Source of the DNA: Thermoguttaceae bacterium
GTDB lineage: Bacteria; Planctomycetota; Planctomycetia; Pirellulales; Thermoguttaceae
Direction of reading: 5' to 3'
DNA length: 64,000 nucleotides
Assembly (NCBI GenBank): GCA_029975295.1
Contig: JARKPK010000189.1
Location: 49,261-113,260, forward strand
Part shown: positions 10,761-20,969 of the stretch, piece by piece
Layout of the letters: the number at the start of each line of letters is the position of its first letter
Position numbering within the stretch: position 1 is the stretch's first letter
The notes under the pieces: model-generated
Seen by the model: only the letters and a program-made list of their open reading frames with translations
What the model was told of the DNA's origin: nothing
Database searches by the model: none
Made by a program: the position numbers and the translations under genes

Positions 10761-13700
10761 TTGCAGAGCACCTCGTCGAGATTCATCAATTGATTGACCA
10801 CCATCGTCCAGGCGGCCAGCTCGGCCGCGTCGAGCTTCTCGTCGGCCGGCGACTCGCCCTCGGCAATCAACCGTTTGGCATCTTCCGGCGCGGCGCGATA
10901 ATGCTTCAGCAGCTCGTCGGCCGAGCGGCGGACGATGGGCAGTTCCTCTTCGGTCAACGGCCGGGCCAGCAAGCGAACGGCCGCGAATTGGATGCGCGCA
11001 TCAACTTCAACGCCGGCCTGTTGCACCGTTCGCTGCGCCAGGTGGCGCGCGGCCTCGACGAATTGCGTGTCGTTCAGCGTTACCAGCGCTTGCAACGGCG
11101 TGTTGGTTCGCTCGCGGCGGACGGTGCATACCTCGCGCGACGGAGCGTTGAAGATCTCCATCGAGGCGGGTGGGGCCGCCCGTTTCCAAAACGTGTAAAG
11201 GCTGCGGCGGTAGAGGGCTTCGCCCTTGTCTTGCTGATACTCGCGGGTGTTGCTGCCAATCATGGCTACGGCCTCCCAAACGCCGGGCGGTTGATACGGC
11301 TTGACGCTTGGCCCGCCGATCTTCGGCACCAGCAGGCCCGAGGCCGCCAGGGCGTAGTCGCGGATCATCTCGGCATCCATGCGGAACCTCGGCCCGCGCG
11401 AAAGCAGCCGGTTCTGCGGGTCGATCGCCCGCTTGGCCTCGGTCGTCGCCGCGGCCGACTGCCGATAGGTCGCCGAAAGGAACATCAGTCGGAACAAATG
11501 CTTGATGTTCCAGCCCGACTCGCGGAACTCGACGGCCAGCCAATCGAGCAACTCGGGATGCGTGGGCATCTCACCGGTGGCGCCGAAGTCGCCGGCCGTG
11601 GGCACCAGCCCCTGACCGAACAATTCCTGCCAGAAGCGATTGACGGTTACTCGTGCGGTCAGTGGGTTTTCGGGCCGGAGCAGCCATTGCGCAAAGCCCA
11701 GCCGGTTCCGCGGCAGCTCTTCGGGCATCGGCGGCAGGCACTCGGGCGTGTTGGGCGAAACCTCGTCGCCGCGCTTGTCGTATTCGCCGCGGATCAAAAC
11801 GTAGGCCTTCGGCGGCTCTTTCCGCTCTTGGGTGATGTGGGCGATCGTGCTGCGGCGGCGGATTTCATCCTGTTCGGCAGCGATCTTCGCCTGCTGCTGC
11901 CGAATCTCGGACGAAAGCGGGTCGATTCGTTCGATCCAGTAGGTGAACAGCTCGCCGCGTTGGGCATCGGTCCGCTTTTCGGCGGGAATCGACGCCAGAT
12001 GGGCCGCCCGAGAGTGTGCGGCCGCGGCGCCGGCCTCGTGCTCGGACAAGGCGCGCCGCCAGATGCGCAAATCGCTCATCAGCGCGCCGTCGAACCGCGA
12101 TCCGCGGTCGCGCCCGCCGATCGTCAGCGGCACCTCGGTGCGGATTGTGTTCTTCAACTTATCGACGGCCGTGCGCACGCCCTGCTGCTTGCCGTCGATG
12201 AATATCTTCACGCCGGCCGCTTTGCGAGAGCCATCGTAGGCGATGGCCACATGATGCCAGGTGTTGGGCTTGAGCGGCTGCTGGCCGACGACCTTCACGG
12301 CATCGCTATCCCAGCGGTGGATCAGGTGCATGGCCGGCTTGCCGCCCTCGATCCATAGGTCCCAGCCGCGGAACTCCTTGCCGTCGTCCATTCGCGCCAC
12401 CAGCGACGCGCTGATCGACGTACTGGGCAGATGGACCCAAGCGGCCACGGTGAAGGCTTCGTCGGCCTCGAAGTCACCCGCCTGGGGCAGCCGGCCGGGG
12501 TTCTCGGCCTTCAGTTCTGCCGCATGGGCTGCCGCGTGGCCCGGCTTCCAAGAGCCGTCGGCCGCCAGTTCCACGGTGCGCTGCTCGCCGTCGAGCACGG
12601 CCTTCCACTGCCGGCCCTCGCCTTCGTCGAGCGGCACGGCCAGGTGCAGCTTTTCCGCGGGCACTTGGCCGCGCAGCTCATCGGGCTTCACGGCCGCCTG
12701 CCAGGCGTCGAAATCGGCCTTGGCTTCTTTGCGGCGCTCGGCCAGCCGCGCCGCTGTTTGCTCGGCCAGCACGCCGAGTTCCTTCCAACGCGGGCGATCT
12801 TCCACCGGCGGAACGACGACGATCGGCGGCGTGTCTTTCACGTTGCCGTCCATCGCTCCCTGCGTCGTGTTGTTGAAAAAGGCCGCCAGCGAGTAGAACT
12901 CTTTCTGGCTGATCGGGTCGTATTTGTGATCGTGGCACACCGCGCAGCCGAATGTCAGGCCGAGCCACACCGTGGCGGTCGTCTCGGTCCGGTCGCGGGT
13001 GTACAGGGCGAGGTTCTCCTCGGGGATCGTGCCGCCCTCGTTGGTGGTGATGTTGCAGCGGTTGAAGCCCGTGGCGATCAACTGATCGAGCGTCGGCTCG
13101 GGCAGCAGGTCGCCGGCCAACTGCTCGATGGTGAACTGATCGAACGGTTGATTGCGATTCAATGCCGCGATGACCCAATCGCGGTAGCTGTGCATTTCGC
13201 GATAGTTGTCGAAGTGGATGCCGTGCGTGTCGCCGTATCGGGCGGCGTCGAGCCAGTATCGGGCGCGGTGTTCGCCCCATTGGGGTAAAGCCATCACGCG
13301 ATCGACCAGCTCTTCGTAAGCCCGCGGCGAAGGATCGGCGGCGAACCGTTCGACTTCTTCCGGCGGCGGGGGCAGGCCCGTCGCGTCGAGATACAGCCGG
13401 CGGATCAACGTGCGGCGGTCGGCCTCGGGCGCAGGCTCCAACCCGGCGGCTTCGAGCTTGGCCAGGACGAATGCGTCGATCGGGTTGCGAACCCAGCCGG
13501 CGTTTTTCACCGCCGGCGGCTCGGGCCGACGTGGGGCGATCAGCGACCAATGCGGCTCGTACTCGGCCCCGGCCGCGATCCAATCACGGAGCAGCTTCTT
13601 CTGCGCGTCGCTCAGCGGCTTGTGGGCCTTCGGCGGGGGCATGATCTCGTCGGGATCGTTCGAAAAGATGCGGACGATCATCTCGCTTTCGTCGGGTTCG

Positions 13701-13984
13701 CCGGGGACGATCGCCTCGGCTTTGACGGCCGAGGCCCGCCGGTCGAGCCGCAAATCGGCCTCGCGCGAGGCGCTATCCGGCCCGTGGCAGGCGAAGCAAT
13801 GCTCGGCCAAGATGGGGCGAATATCGCGGTTGAAGCTGATGGGCGCCTCTGCCGCGTATGCACAACTGCCTGCTTGTGCGAGCAAGGCCAGTGCGGCCAA
13901 CCACCAAATCCGGCAAGCGGCGGCTAGCGGGCCGCAAGGGTGCGCGCCGCGACGGTCGGGCTGCTGAGCGAACAACGTGCGCAT
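10757..13984 (-). CDS. DUF1553 / DUF1549 protein with planctomycete cytochrome C domain and LamG insert
   Basis: A 1,075-residue exported protein. A hydrophobic signal segment lies at about residues 25-45. A c-type haem motif CFACH (Cys63, Cys66, His67) sits in the planctomycete cytochrome C domain (about 50-130). A DUF1549 domain follows (about 165-370), then a LamG / concanavalin-like domain (about 490-630, with the HVAIAYDG and WDLWIEGG strands), and a C-terminal DUF1553 domain (about 750-1,050). I chose the ATG at 13984 over an upstream TTG because AGAGGTG lies five bases before it. The haem and the carbohydrate-binding-like LamG domain suggest a periplasmic redox or polysaccharide role, but no activity is established. 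It is coupled to the DUF1501 gene. Confidence 0.93.
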
Positions 13985-15065
13985 AGGGCACCTCTGCGTC
14001 GTCAAGAATCAACGCCGATGAATGACGGTTGCCTGCCCGGGGCAGATGCGGCCGCTCGCATTGCTGCCGGTTGCGGGAGGTTCTCTGAGTGAAACCGGAA
14101 CACGAAATACGGCCCAAGCGGGCGTCACACGCCGTTGTGCGGCTGAGCTGCGTGCGAGGCCGCCTTCAATGTTCTGCGCATCTTATTGATTGCAACGAAA
14201 GCAATACAACTTCGGTATTCTGATCTGTCGGCAGATGGCTGTCTTCCGTTGATCGGCCCAATGGTCCCAATGGATTGTCACTCCGGGCGGCGATACTTGC
14301 GCCGATTGCGGGCCGCTGTTGGGGCGGGAACTGCGCTCTTGTGTTGCTCGCAGGCGGGCCGCTTCGCGTTGCTCAAGCGCGCTCGCCTTGTCCGCGACCG
14401 ACGAAAACTTCGAACGGCGGACTGCGCGGCGCACCGAACGATCGCACTGTCCTGCCGCCGAGCGCTGAACGGCCGAACGATGCAAGATAATCTACATCCG
14501 CGCACCACGTGAGGCAATGAAATAGCGCGGTGCTGAAAATGCGTATTCGCACTCCATCATGCGAGAAAGAAGCAGTTCGGCCGGCATGGGGCCATCAAGC
14601 GATCGGTGTTGCCCGCAATACCGGCCGCCGGCTGCGGGAGGGCTGGTTGTGTTTCGGCGGGGCTGCGGCGGGAATCGGGATGGAGAACGGGCGCCGTGGC
14701 CGAGCTTGCAGGAATTGCAGGCCTGCAAAACGATCTTTGTTGACATCGGTCGGCCGCAGTGCTATTGTCGCGGTGGATTGGCGGTTTCGTTTCATCGCGT
14801 TGTGTCTTCAGCGTGTTCCCCGCAGTGGCTCTCGGCCGAATTCCGTCGCGCCGCCTGATCGGTTCTGCCATGCCGGCCTGCGTTTTGGGTCGGCCCTACG
14901 GACGAAGAGGGGCAAGCTTGGGCTGCCTCGGCGGACAATTCGGCCCGACCCATGCAGCCAGCCCGACCGACGGCGGGTCGGCTTGCGGCGCGGGCATCGG
15001 TTGCCCGCGCGGCAGTGCGTTCTTCGGCAGAGATCGCGTCTATTTTGAATTGGAAGGGGACGGTT
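13985..15065. other. Long intergenic region with a promoter
   Basis: About 1,080 bases between divergent genes. Frames are open on both strands but the translations look like random GC-rich sequence. The one feature I can support is a promoter at 14740-14768, leaving an unusually long leader of about 290 bases in front of the gene at 15066. I could not identify a riboswitch or small RNA in that leader. Confidence 0.45.
14740..14768 (+). promoter_or_regulatory. Sigma-70-like promoter, long 5' leader
   Basis: A perfect -35 hexamer TTGACA (14740-14745) is followed after exactly 17 bases by TATTGT (14763-14768), which matches four of six -10 positions. It points toward the Tat-exported isomerase-like gene at 15066 and implies transcription starting near 14775. 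Confidence 0.55.
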
Positions 15066-16493
15066 ATGTGCGAAAACTGCAATCGTCGCGAGTTCATCGG
15101 CGCCACCGCAGTGACCGGCGCCCTGTGGGCGGCCAGTTCGGTTGCGATGGCCGGTGAGGCGGGCCCTGCACCGGCTGATCGCCCGAAGGCCAAGATTGCC
15201 GTCGTTTTCACCGGCGCTCCCGTGCCCGACGATCGCGGGTGGGGCGTGAGCGAATCGGAAATCGCGGGCGTGATCGAGCGCCTCAAGCAAATCGAGCAGA
15301 AGCTCGGCAACGTCGAGTTCGTCATCGGCCGGTCGAACAAACCGGAAGACACTTCCGCCCTCTTCGAGAAGGCCGGCGCCGGCGCGCCGGTGCTGGCCGT
15401 CAACGTGTCGATCGGCGGGCTGTTGCGGGCTATTCCCTTGACGTTGTTGGGCGATCGGTCGTTGTTGGTGTTTTCGCTTCCGGCCAGCGGCCACGATTGG
15501 ATGTACTCGTATCGGTGGCGTGAAGAGGGCAAGCGGGTGACGATGCTCGCCACGAGCGACTTGGGCGAGTTGGAACGCGCCGCCCGGTTGTTGCGCGTTG
15601 TGCCGTTGATGCGGCAAAGCCGGATTCTCGCATTCCTGCCGTTGCGCGGCACTGCGGCTGCTTGCACGCCCGAGGAGATCAAAAAGCGGTTCGGCGCCGA
15701 CGTGGTGCTGGTTCCGCAAGATCGATTCAACGAGCTGCTCGAACAGGTGGACGAGGCCAAGGCCCGCGCCGAAGCCGACGTTTGGACTCGGCAGGCCAAA
15801 CGGGTTGTCGAGCCCGCCGCCGACGACGTGCTGCGCGCCGCCCGCGTGAGCCTCGCCCTAGATCGGCTGATCGAAGATGAAAAGGCCGATTCGCTGGCCG
15901 TGGGCACGTGCATGGGCTGGTTGTCGCGGGGGTTCCCCTGCTTGGGCTTCACGCGGCTGAGGGACCGCGGCATTCCCGCCTCGTGCGAAGGCGACATGGA
16001 TTCGCTGCTGACGATGATGTTGTTCCACTACGCCTTCGAGATCCCGGGGTTTCAGGGCAATTCCACGTTCGACACCTCGAAGAACATGGTTTGGACCGCG
16101 CACTGCGTGGGGCCGTTGCGGATGGACGGCTATCAGGCCGAGGCCGCGCCCTACTTGCTCCGCAGCCATTCGGAGATCGGCGGCGGCGCCGTGCCGGAAA
16201 TCCAATACCGCATCGGGCAGAAGATCACCCGGGCGAAGATGGTCAACCTCGATACGCTGCTCATCTCGACGGGCACGATCCGAGCCGTGCCCGAGCAATC
16301 GACCCGGGCCTGCCGCACGCAGATCGTCACCGAAGTCGGCGACGCGGCCAAGATGGTGCGCAACTGGGGCGGCGGCGTGCTTCAGGGCGATATGATGACG
16401 CTGCTGCATCGGGTGGTCTTTTACGGCGATCACTCGAAGAACGCCCGGCACTTGGCCGATCTTTTCGCCGCGCGAGTCGTGGAAGAAGGCTGA
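15066..16493 (+). CDS. Tat-exported sugar-isomerase-like protein (fucose/arabinose isomerase fold)
   Basis: A 475-residue protein whose C-terminal half resembles the L-fucose/L-arabinose isomerase family: ASCEGDMDSLLTMMLFHYAF, the WTAHCVGP segment and a terminal HRVVFYGDH segment, which place acidic and His residues where the metal site would be. The N-terminus is a twin-arginine signal, NRREFIGATAVTGALWAASS (about residues 6-25), so export is predicted, odd for a sugar isomerase. The start at 15066 follows a GGAAGGGGA ribosome binding site. It is a single gene, driven by the promoter near 14740 and ended by the strong hairpin at 16561. Whether it is an active isomerase is unknown; a secreted binding or remodelled role is possible. 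Confidence 0.75.
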   Translation: MCENCNRREFIGATAVTGALWAASSVAMAGEAGPAPADRPKAKIAVVFTGAPVPDDRGWGVSESEIAGVIERLKQIEQKLGNVEFVIGRSNKPEDTSALFEKAGAGAPVLAVNVSIGGLLRAIPLTLLGDRSLLVFSLPASGHDWMYSYRWREEGKRVTMLATSDLGELERAARLLRVVPLMRQSRILAFLPLRGTAAACTPEEIKKRFGADVVLVPQDRFNELLEQVDEAKARAEADVWTRQAKRVVEPAADDVLRAARVSLALDRLIEDEKADSLAVGTCMGWLSRGFPCLGFTRLRDRGIPASCEGDMDSLLTMMLFHYAFEIPGFQGNSTFDTSKNMVWTAHCVGPLRMDGYQAEAAPYLLRSHSEIGGGAVPEIQYRIGQKITRAKMVNLDTLLISTGTIRAVPEQSTRACRTQIVTEVGDAAKMVRNWGGGVLQGDMMTLLHRVVFYGDHSKNARHLADLFAARVVEEG

Positions 16494-16560
16494 AGCAAAC
16501 TGATCGCTTTGCGAGGGTCAACTTTGGTTCTCGCTGCGATCGCTAAGAGCCTCAAGAAAC

Positions 16561-16596
16561 AGCGCGGGGTTCGATCGCTCGACCGAACCCCGCGCT
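16561..16596. terminator. Strong bidirectional terminator hairpin
   Basis: A perfect 13-bp inverted repeat, AGCGCGGGGTTCG (16561-16573) and its complement (16584-16596), with a 10-base loop. It lies between two convergent genes. On the minus strand it is followed by TGTTTCTT, and on the plus strand by TTT, so it can serve both transcripts. Confidence 0.75.
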
Positions 16597-16715
16597 TTCC
16601 AGGAACTTATCGCTGTCGAGTTTCGACAACGGTTGCTTTCTCTGGTCATCCCGTGGTCGCGATCGATCGGCTGCCCCGAACGGCCGCCGGACGCACGGGA
16701 TGACGGATGGCTATG

Positions 16716-17264
16716 CTACTTCGGCAGAATGACAGCGTCGATCACGTGGATCACGCCGTTGCTGGTGGCGATGTCGGTTTTCACAACATTCGCGTTGTCG
16801 ATCTTCACCTTGCCATCGGCCACGGTGATTTTGGCGGACGAACCCTGAACGGTTTTCGCCTCGCTCAATTTGACGACGTCGGCGGCCATCACCTTGCCGG
16901 GGACAACGTGGTACGTTAGGACGGCCACGAGTTTGTCCTTGTTTTCCGGCTTCAGCAAGTCGGCGACCGTGCCTTCAGGCAACTTGGCGAAAGCCTCGTC
17001 GGTCGGGGCGAACACGGTGAACGGCCCGCTGCCCTTAAGCGTTTCGACCAGGCCGGCCGCCTGGACGGCCGCCACCAACGTCTTGAACTTGCCGGCGCCA
17101 ACGGCCGTGTCCACAATGTCTTTCGCGTCGGAGCAGGCGGCCGTTGTGCTGACCGCCGAGGTGCATCCTCCGCTCGACTTCGCCGCCGGGCAGCCGTCGC
17201 CGCTGAACGCGAACGGAGCCGCTGCCAAAACCAACGCCGCACTGCACGCAAGAATCGTCTTCAT
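16716..17264 (-). CDS. Fasciclin (FAS1) domain secreted protein
   Basis: A 182-residue protein with a Sec signal peptide (about residues 3-20) followed by a short Cys-containing linker and one complete FAS1 domain (about 50-182). Family landmarks are visible: [17 protein letters not shown], the [15 protein letters not shown] motif, LTYHVVPGK and the final [16 protein letters not shown]1 proteins are extracellular or surface proteins involved in adhesion. The start at 17264 follows GAGGAG at a suitable distance; an upstream extension of 19 codons has no such site. The four cysteines before the domain (in [10 protein letters not shown] and AACSD) could form disulfides. The gene stands alone and is convergent with the isomerase-like gene. 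Confidence 0.93.
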   Translation of the reverse strand: MKTILACSAALVLAAAPFAFSGDGCPAAKSSGGCTSAVSTTAACSDAKDIVDTAVGAGKFKTLVAAVQAAGLVETLKGSGPFTVFAPTDEAFAKLPEGTVADLLKPENKDKLVAVLTYHVVPGKVMAADVVKLSEAKTVQGSSAKITVADGKVKIDNANVVKTDIATSNGVIHVIDAVILPK

Positions 17265-17682
17265 CCCTCGTCTCCTCGAAAGGAAGTTTTTCACATCCGC
17301 CGTGGTCGCCCCTTGCGCCACGAATGTACGGAAAGGTTCGAGGATGCCGCCGCGGCGGATTCAAGAATCGATTCAAATTCTCGTTCGTCGCGGGCGCCGC
17401 GCTATTAAAAACCCGTGCGAAAAATCTAAGGTGTTGTCTTACAGCGGGCTTCGCGCTTGGGGAAATTCTTGGCTCAACACGCATCGGCCGCTGTCTGCAA
17501 TTCTCGCAGCGGCGGCGCACAGGCGGCATGCCGCCGGCCCGCGCGGCGGCAGACCGAAGGCGAATCATGAGCGGAGAAAAAGCGGGTTGTAAGCGGAGAG
17601 AAGACAGGCCGTCGGCAGACCGAGAGCGGAGCGAACGCCGGTTGTCGCTGGGCGACGCGGCCGCCTTGCGTTGGGCAGAACG
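17265..17682. other. Intergenic region with a palindrome upstream of the fasciclin gene
   Basis: About 420 bases between two minus-strand genes. It contains the 10-base perfect palindrome GAATCGATTC (17365-17374), flanked by further GATTCAA/TTGAATC-like sequence, about 100 bases upstream of the fasciclin start, and an AT-rich patch near 17405. These could form its promoter and operator. No gene is visible. Confidence 0.35.
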
Positions 17683-18933
17683 TCAGCGTCGCGGATGTTC
17701 GGCGGCGACGACAATCGACTTCGGCTCGGTGGGACAAGCCAATTGGCAAGCGCCGCAGCCAGGGCAGCGGTCGGGATCGATGCGCGGCACCGTGGTGTAA
17801 TCGGTTTCGCAGAACTCGTAGCGGATCGCCTCGAACGGGCATGCCCGCGCGCAAGCGGTGCATTCGCCCTCTTCGCCGAGGATGCACACGTTCATATCCA
17901 CGCGCGGGAATCCGATCAACGCGCGCACTTTGTCGCGCTTCTTCACCGGGCGGATCGCGCCGCTGGGGCAGGCCGTTGTGCAGCGGACACAGTCTTCGCG
18001 GCAGTAGTTCGCATCAAATCGCACCTGCGGAGCAAGCAGGCCGGCCCACCCGTGCGCTGATCCGCCGGCAAACAGAATCCTTTCCGGGCAGGCGGCAATG
18101 CAGTTGCCGCAGCGGATGCAAAGCCCCGTGAACTGCCGCTCGTCGACAGCGCCGGGCGGGCGCAGCGGCGCTTGGTGGGCCGATGCTTCGCGGCGAACGA
18201 TCGCCCAACCGCAGACGGCGCCGGCGGCCCCGGCCAAGAGGACGCGACGACCCACACTATGCTGCGTCGCCTCGCCGTCGCCGCGCTCGCTGGACGGTTC
18301 GGTGGGGGCGGCTGGCCTGCCGGCTTCCGCTCGGCGGCGAAAGAGCCATTGGCCCGCCGGCCAGCGCCAAGGACGAACGGCCCAGAATAAGAACTCTTGA
18401 AACCCTCCGAGCGGACAGAGCCGCGCGCACCAGAGCCCCGGGGCCGCAACGGCCGCCAGCCCCACCGCGGCGGGCAAGAGCAGATACCAAAGAGCCGTGC
18501 TGCCGGGGACTCGGGCGGCAGTCAGCGGTGCGGCCAGCAGTGCCAGCGGATCGAGCCAGAGCAACAGGGGGTAACCGAAGCAAGCCCCGGCCAACGTGGC
18601 CAAGGCAATCCACCATCCCACGCGGGGGCAGCTCGGAGCACGCAGACCGGCGCGCCGCCCCGCTTCGCCGAGCAGATCAAGGCACTGGCCCGTCGGACAC
18701 AGCCATCGGCAGAAGAAACGCTTGCGCAACGAAGCGGCAATCGCGGGCAGAACGGCCCACCACACGACTGCCGCTATCGAGCCGGCCGCCAGCAGCCCGG
18801 CCCCGGCCACCCAAGGGCTGAATCCGATGAGTGCCCGCGCGGCCTGAGGGTATCGGGGCGCAAAGCACAGCATCGCTATCGCTGCTGCCGCGATGGTCGT
18901 CCGGAGGATTGTACGCAGCCACCGAAAAGACAT
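17683..18933 (-). CDS. NapH-like membrane polyferredoxin with internal Tat motif
   Basis: A 416-residue integral membrane iron-sulfur protein. Four hydrophobic helices fall at about residues 10-28, 40-68, 107-137 and 146-170, with NapH-type CRWLCPTGQC and CARLCPLGG motifs on the cytoplasmic side. A second twin-arginine-like segment follows, SVGRRVLLAGAAGAVCG (Arg229-Arg230), and then three to four 4Fe-4S motifs (CIRCGNCIAACP, CVRCTTACP, CTACARACP, CPGCGACQLACP). With four helices first, the RR pair lies in the cytoplasm and the Fe-S block should be moved across by Tat. The ATG at 18933 is preferred to a TTG two codons upstream. It is 35 bases downstream of the exported FAD oxidoreductase, so the two probably form one transcript and an electron-transfer pair. 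Confidence 0.88.
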   Translation of the reverse strand: MSFRWLRTILRTTIAAAAIAMLCFAPRYPQAARALIGFSPWVAGAGLLAAGSIAAVVWWAVLPAIAASLRKRFFCRWLCPTGQCLDLLGEAGRRAGLRAPSCPRVGWWIALATLAGACFGYPLLLWLDPLALLAAPLTAARVPGSTALWYLLLPAAVGLAAVAAPGLWCARLCPLGGFQEFLFWAVRPWRWPAGQWLFRRRAEAGRPAAPTEPSSERGDGEATQHSVGRRVLLAGAAGAVCGWAIVRREASAHQAPLRPPGAVDERQFTGLCIRCGNCIAACPERILFAGGSAHGWAGLLAPQVRFDANYCREDCVRCTTACPSGAIRPVKKRDKVRALIGFPRVDMNVCILGEEGECTACARACPFEAIRYEFCETDYTTVPRIDPDRCPGCGACQLACPTEPKSIVVAAEHPRR

Positions 18934-18968
18934 GATCAATCAAGACGCAGATCGATGGGGAGGCGAAC

Positions 18969-20420
18969 TCAGCTCGCGGCAGGTTCGCCGAGGTAGGCGT
19001 CTTGCTCGCGCAGCACTTTCTGCAACTTGGCGATCTCGATGTCGCGCGGGCGGCAGCCGTCTTGGACGGCCAAGGCCGCGGCCGCGCCCGCTGCGTGTCC
19101 GGTGACAAAACAATTGGGAATCAGCCGCACGACGTCGGCCATGCGGATTTCAGCGCCGATGCAACGGCCGGCCGCCAAGAGCTGATCGAGCTTCTCGGGC
19201 AACAGCGCGCCGTAAGGAATCGGCCATGCCTTGCTGGTTCCGCCTCCGTAACCGATGACATCCGGCAGGCGGGCTTCGGCCTGCATGTCGGCATAGTTCA
19301 CCGCTTTCGGGGTCAAGAGCACGCGCGTGATCCGCACGCCGAGCTGCGGCGCGGTTTCGACCAGATAGATCTTCTCGAAACCCTCGTTCGCTTTGATCTT
19401 TTGCAGATTCTGCCAGATGAACTTGCGATGGTTCATCTCCATTCGCGTTAGCGTTTCCACATCGAGGCCGTCCACCTCCGGGCCGCGCATGTTCACCCAG
19501 TTCACGCCGGGCGCCGGGGTGGCCTTGCCCAACCGCCGCAGCGGATCTGGGGCCTTCGGAGCCGGCGGCTTGGCTTGAGCCGAGTTTGCCGCGGGCGGAA
19601 GATTCGATGGGGCTTCGGCCGGTTTGGGCGGCGAAATGCGATCGAGGTTGCCCACCCGTGAAACCAACCCGATGTTGTGCGTGCGGTGTTCAAACTCGGC
19701 GCCGGCAGCGGCGAAGATGTCACCGTCGCCGGTGGCGTCGATCACCACTTTGGCGAGCACGGCCTGCTTGCCCGCCTTGCTCTCGAACACCGCGCCAAGC
19801 ACGTCGTTGCCGTTGACGATGGCGTCAACGCCCCAGCAATGCAAGAACACCTTGACCTCGGCCTCTTCGACCATCTCGACCATCAGGTACTTGGCGGCCT
19901 CGGCATCAACCGTCGGATCAACCCCGGGGCGGCGGTTGATGATTCCGCCGTCGAGCTTTTCCAGGCGGCGCATCATCTCTTCGCCGATTCCTTGGCAAAC
20001 CTGCTTGCCGCCCTTGACGATGTGCCCGGTGATCAGCAGGACGAGCCCGCCGGTCCATAACCCGCCGAAGTGCCCGTAGCGCTCGACCAACGCGACCTTG
20101 GCGCCGGTTCGCCGCGCGGCCACAGCGGCCGCCACTCCGGCCGGACCGCCGCCAACGACCAAAACATCGGTCGTATGCAGCACCGGCAACTCGCGCTGCG
20201 GCTGAATCACCTTTCCGTTCACCAAAGCGCACGGCCCTCGATTGGCCATCGTGGTTCGCGCTGCGACTGTGTGGCTTTGGAATCCTCCGCCCTCGCCGGG
20301 CGAAGCCAACGGCGCGGGCTGGCCTGCCGCCGCCAAGGCCGGGTTGAACCCCACGCCTGCGGCCGCCGCCGATGCACCCATGATCCGCAGCCAATCGCGT
20401 CGATTGATTTGCCAAGTCAT
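18969..20420 (-). CDS. Tat-exported FAD-dependent oxidoreductase
   Basis: A 483-residue flavoprotein of the FAD-dependent oxidoreductase type common in planctomycetes. The N-terminus is a twin-arginine signal, NRRDWLRIMGASAAAAGVG (about residues 6-24). The FAD-binding Rossmann motif VLVVGGGPAGVAAAVAARR lies at about residues 84-102, followed by the VALVERYGHFGGLWTGG segment and a second nucleotide-contact strand, VVIDATGDGDIFAAAG. A C-terminal CFVTGHAAGAAAALAV segment closes the FAD site. The ATG at 20420 has GGGGAGA nine bases before it; a TTG twelve codons earlier lacks support. The substrate is unknown. The gene directly precedes the membrane polyferredoxin and probably hands electrons to it or receives them from it. 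Confidence 0.88.
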   Translation of the reverse strand: MTWQINRRDWLRIMGASAAAAGVGFNPALAAAGQPAPLASPGEGGGFQSHTVAARTTMANRGPCALVNGKVIQPQRELPVLHTTDVLVVGGGPAGVAAAVAARRTGAKVALVERYGHFGGLWTGGLVLLITGHIVKGGKQVCQGIGEEMMRRLEKLDGGIINRRPGVDPTVDAEAAKYLMVEMVEEAEVKVFLHCWGVDAIVNGNDVLGAVFESKAGKQAVLAKVVIDATGDGDIFAAAGAEFEHRTHNIGLVSRVGNLDRISPPKPAEAPSNLPPAANSAQAKPPAPKAPDPLRRLGKATPAPGVNWVNMRGPEVDGLDVETLTRMEMNHRKFIWQNLQKIKANEGFEKIYLVETAPQLGVRITRVLLTPKAVNYADMQAEARLPDVIGYGGGTSKAWPIPYGALLPEKLDQLLAAGRCIGAEIRMADVVRLIPNCFVTGHAAGAAAALAVQDGCRPRDIEIAKLQKVLREQDAYLGEPAAS

Positions 20421-20969
20421 CGTAGAGCGTTCTCCCCGGAGCAAAATAGGAAACAATGTCCCCGCCGTCGCCTTTGGAGCAAGCGGGGGTGGAAGGCGCG
20501 TTGCAGGCCGGCGCGCGACGGCGTTTCACTTCCGTTGCGAACAGCGACGCAACTTGTGTGCAACCGTTTGGTCGTTGCAACCCGCTGCCGGTCAAAGGGG
20601 CTTGTTGCGTTCAGGCATTGTCGTGCGCGGCTTCAATCGCCCGCATCGTTCTGTTGTGCCTGAAGAGCTATTGTGCCTATTGTCCGCCGGATTGCAAGGT
20701 TTTTCGGGCCGGCATTGTCTGTTCGGGCGGCGGGTTCTCTCGCCGCTCAAATGCCGGGGTCGGACTATCGCGGGCCAAACGCCGGGGCGTGCGGGCGCGA
20801 ATCGTCGCGATGGGAGCGAGTGTTCTCGCCAGGCGGGCGTGCGCGCCGGCCTTCGCAAGCAAGAAAAAAGAAACCGACGCGGGGGTCCGGCCGCGTCGGG
20901 CTAAATCGGATCGGCGAAGGATTGGGTCGGGGATCAATCGGTGCAGCCTGCCTGGGGCGAGCAGGGCGA
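20421..20969. other. Intergenic region between two minus-strand genes
   Basis: About 550 bases upstream of the FAD oxidoreductase. The distal end holds the intrinsic terminator of the HTH-receiver gene (20862-20899). The rest shows open frames without ribosome binding sites or domains, and I see no repeat or RNA gene. It should contain the promoter of the oxidoreductase-polyferredoxin pair, but I could not pick out clear hexamers. Confidence 0.4.
20862..20899 (-). terminator. Intrinsic terminator of the HTH-receiver gene
   Basis: On the minus strand a 9-bp stem (CCGACGCGG with CCGCGTCGG, 8-base loop, 20874-20899) is followed by TTTCTTTTTTCTT. It lies 71 bases downstream of the stop codon of the gene at 20970-21542. 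This is the clearest Rho-independent terminator in the window. Confidence 0.85.

Noticed and set aside
14530..15048. Plus-strand open frame of 172 codons in the long leader before 15066
   Set aside because: It crosses the promoter at 14740, is Arg/Gly-rich, and has no ribosome site.
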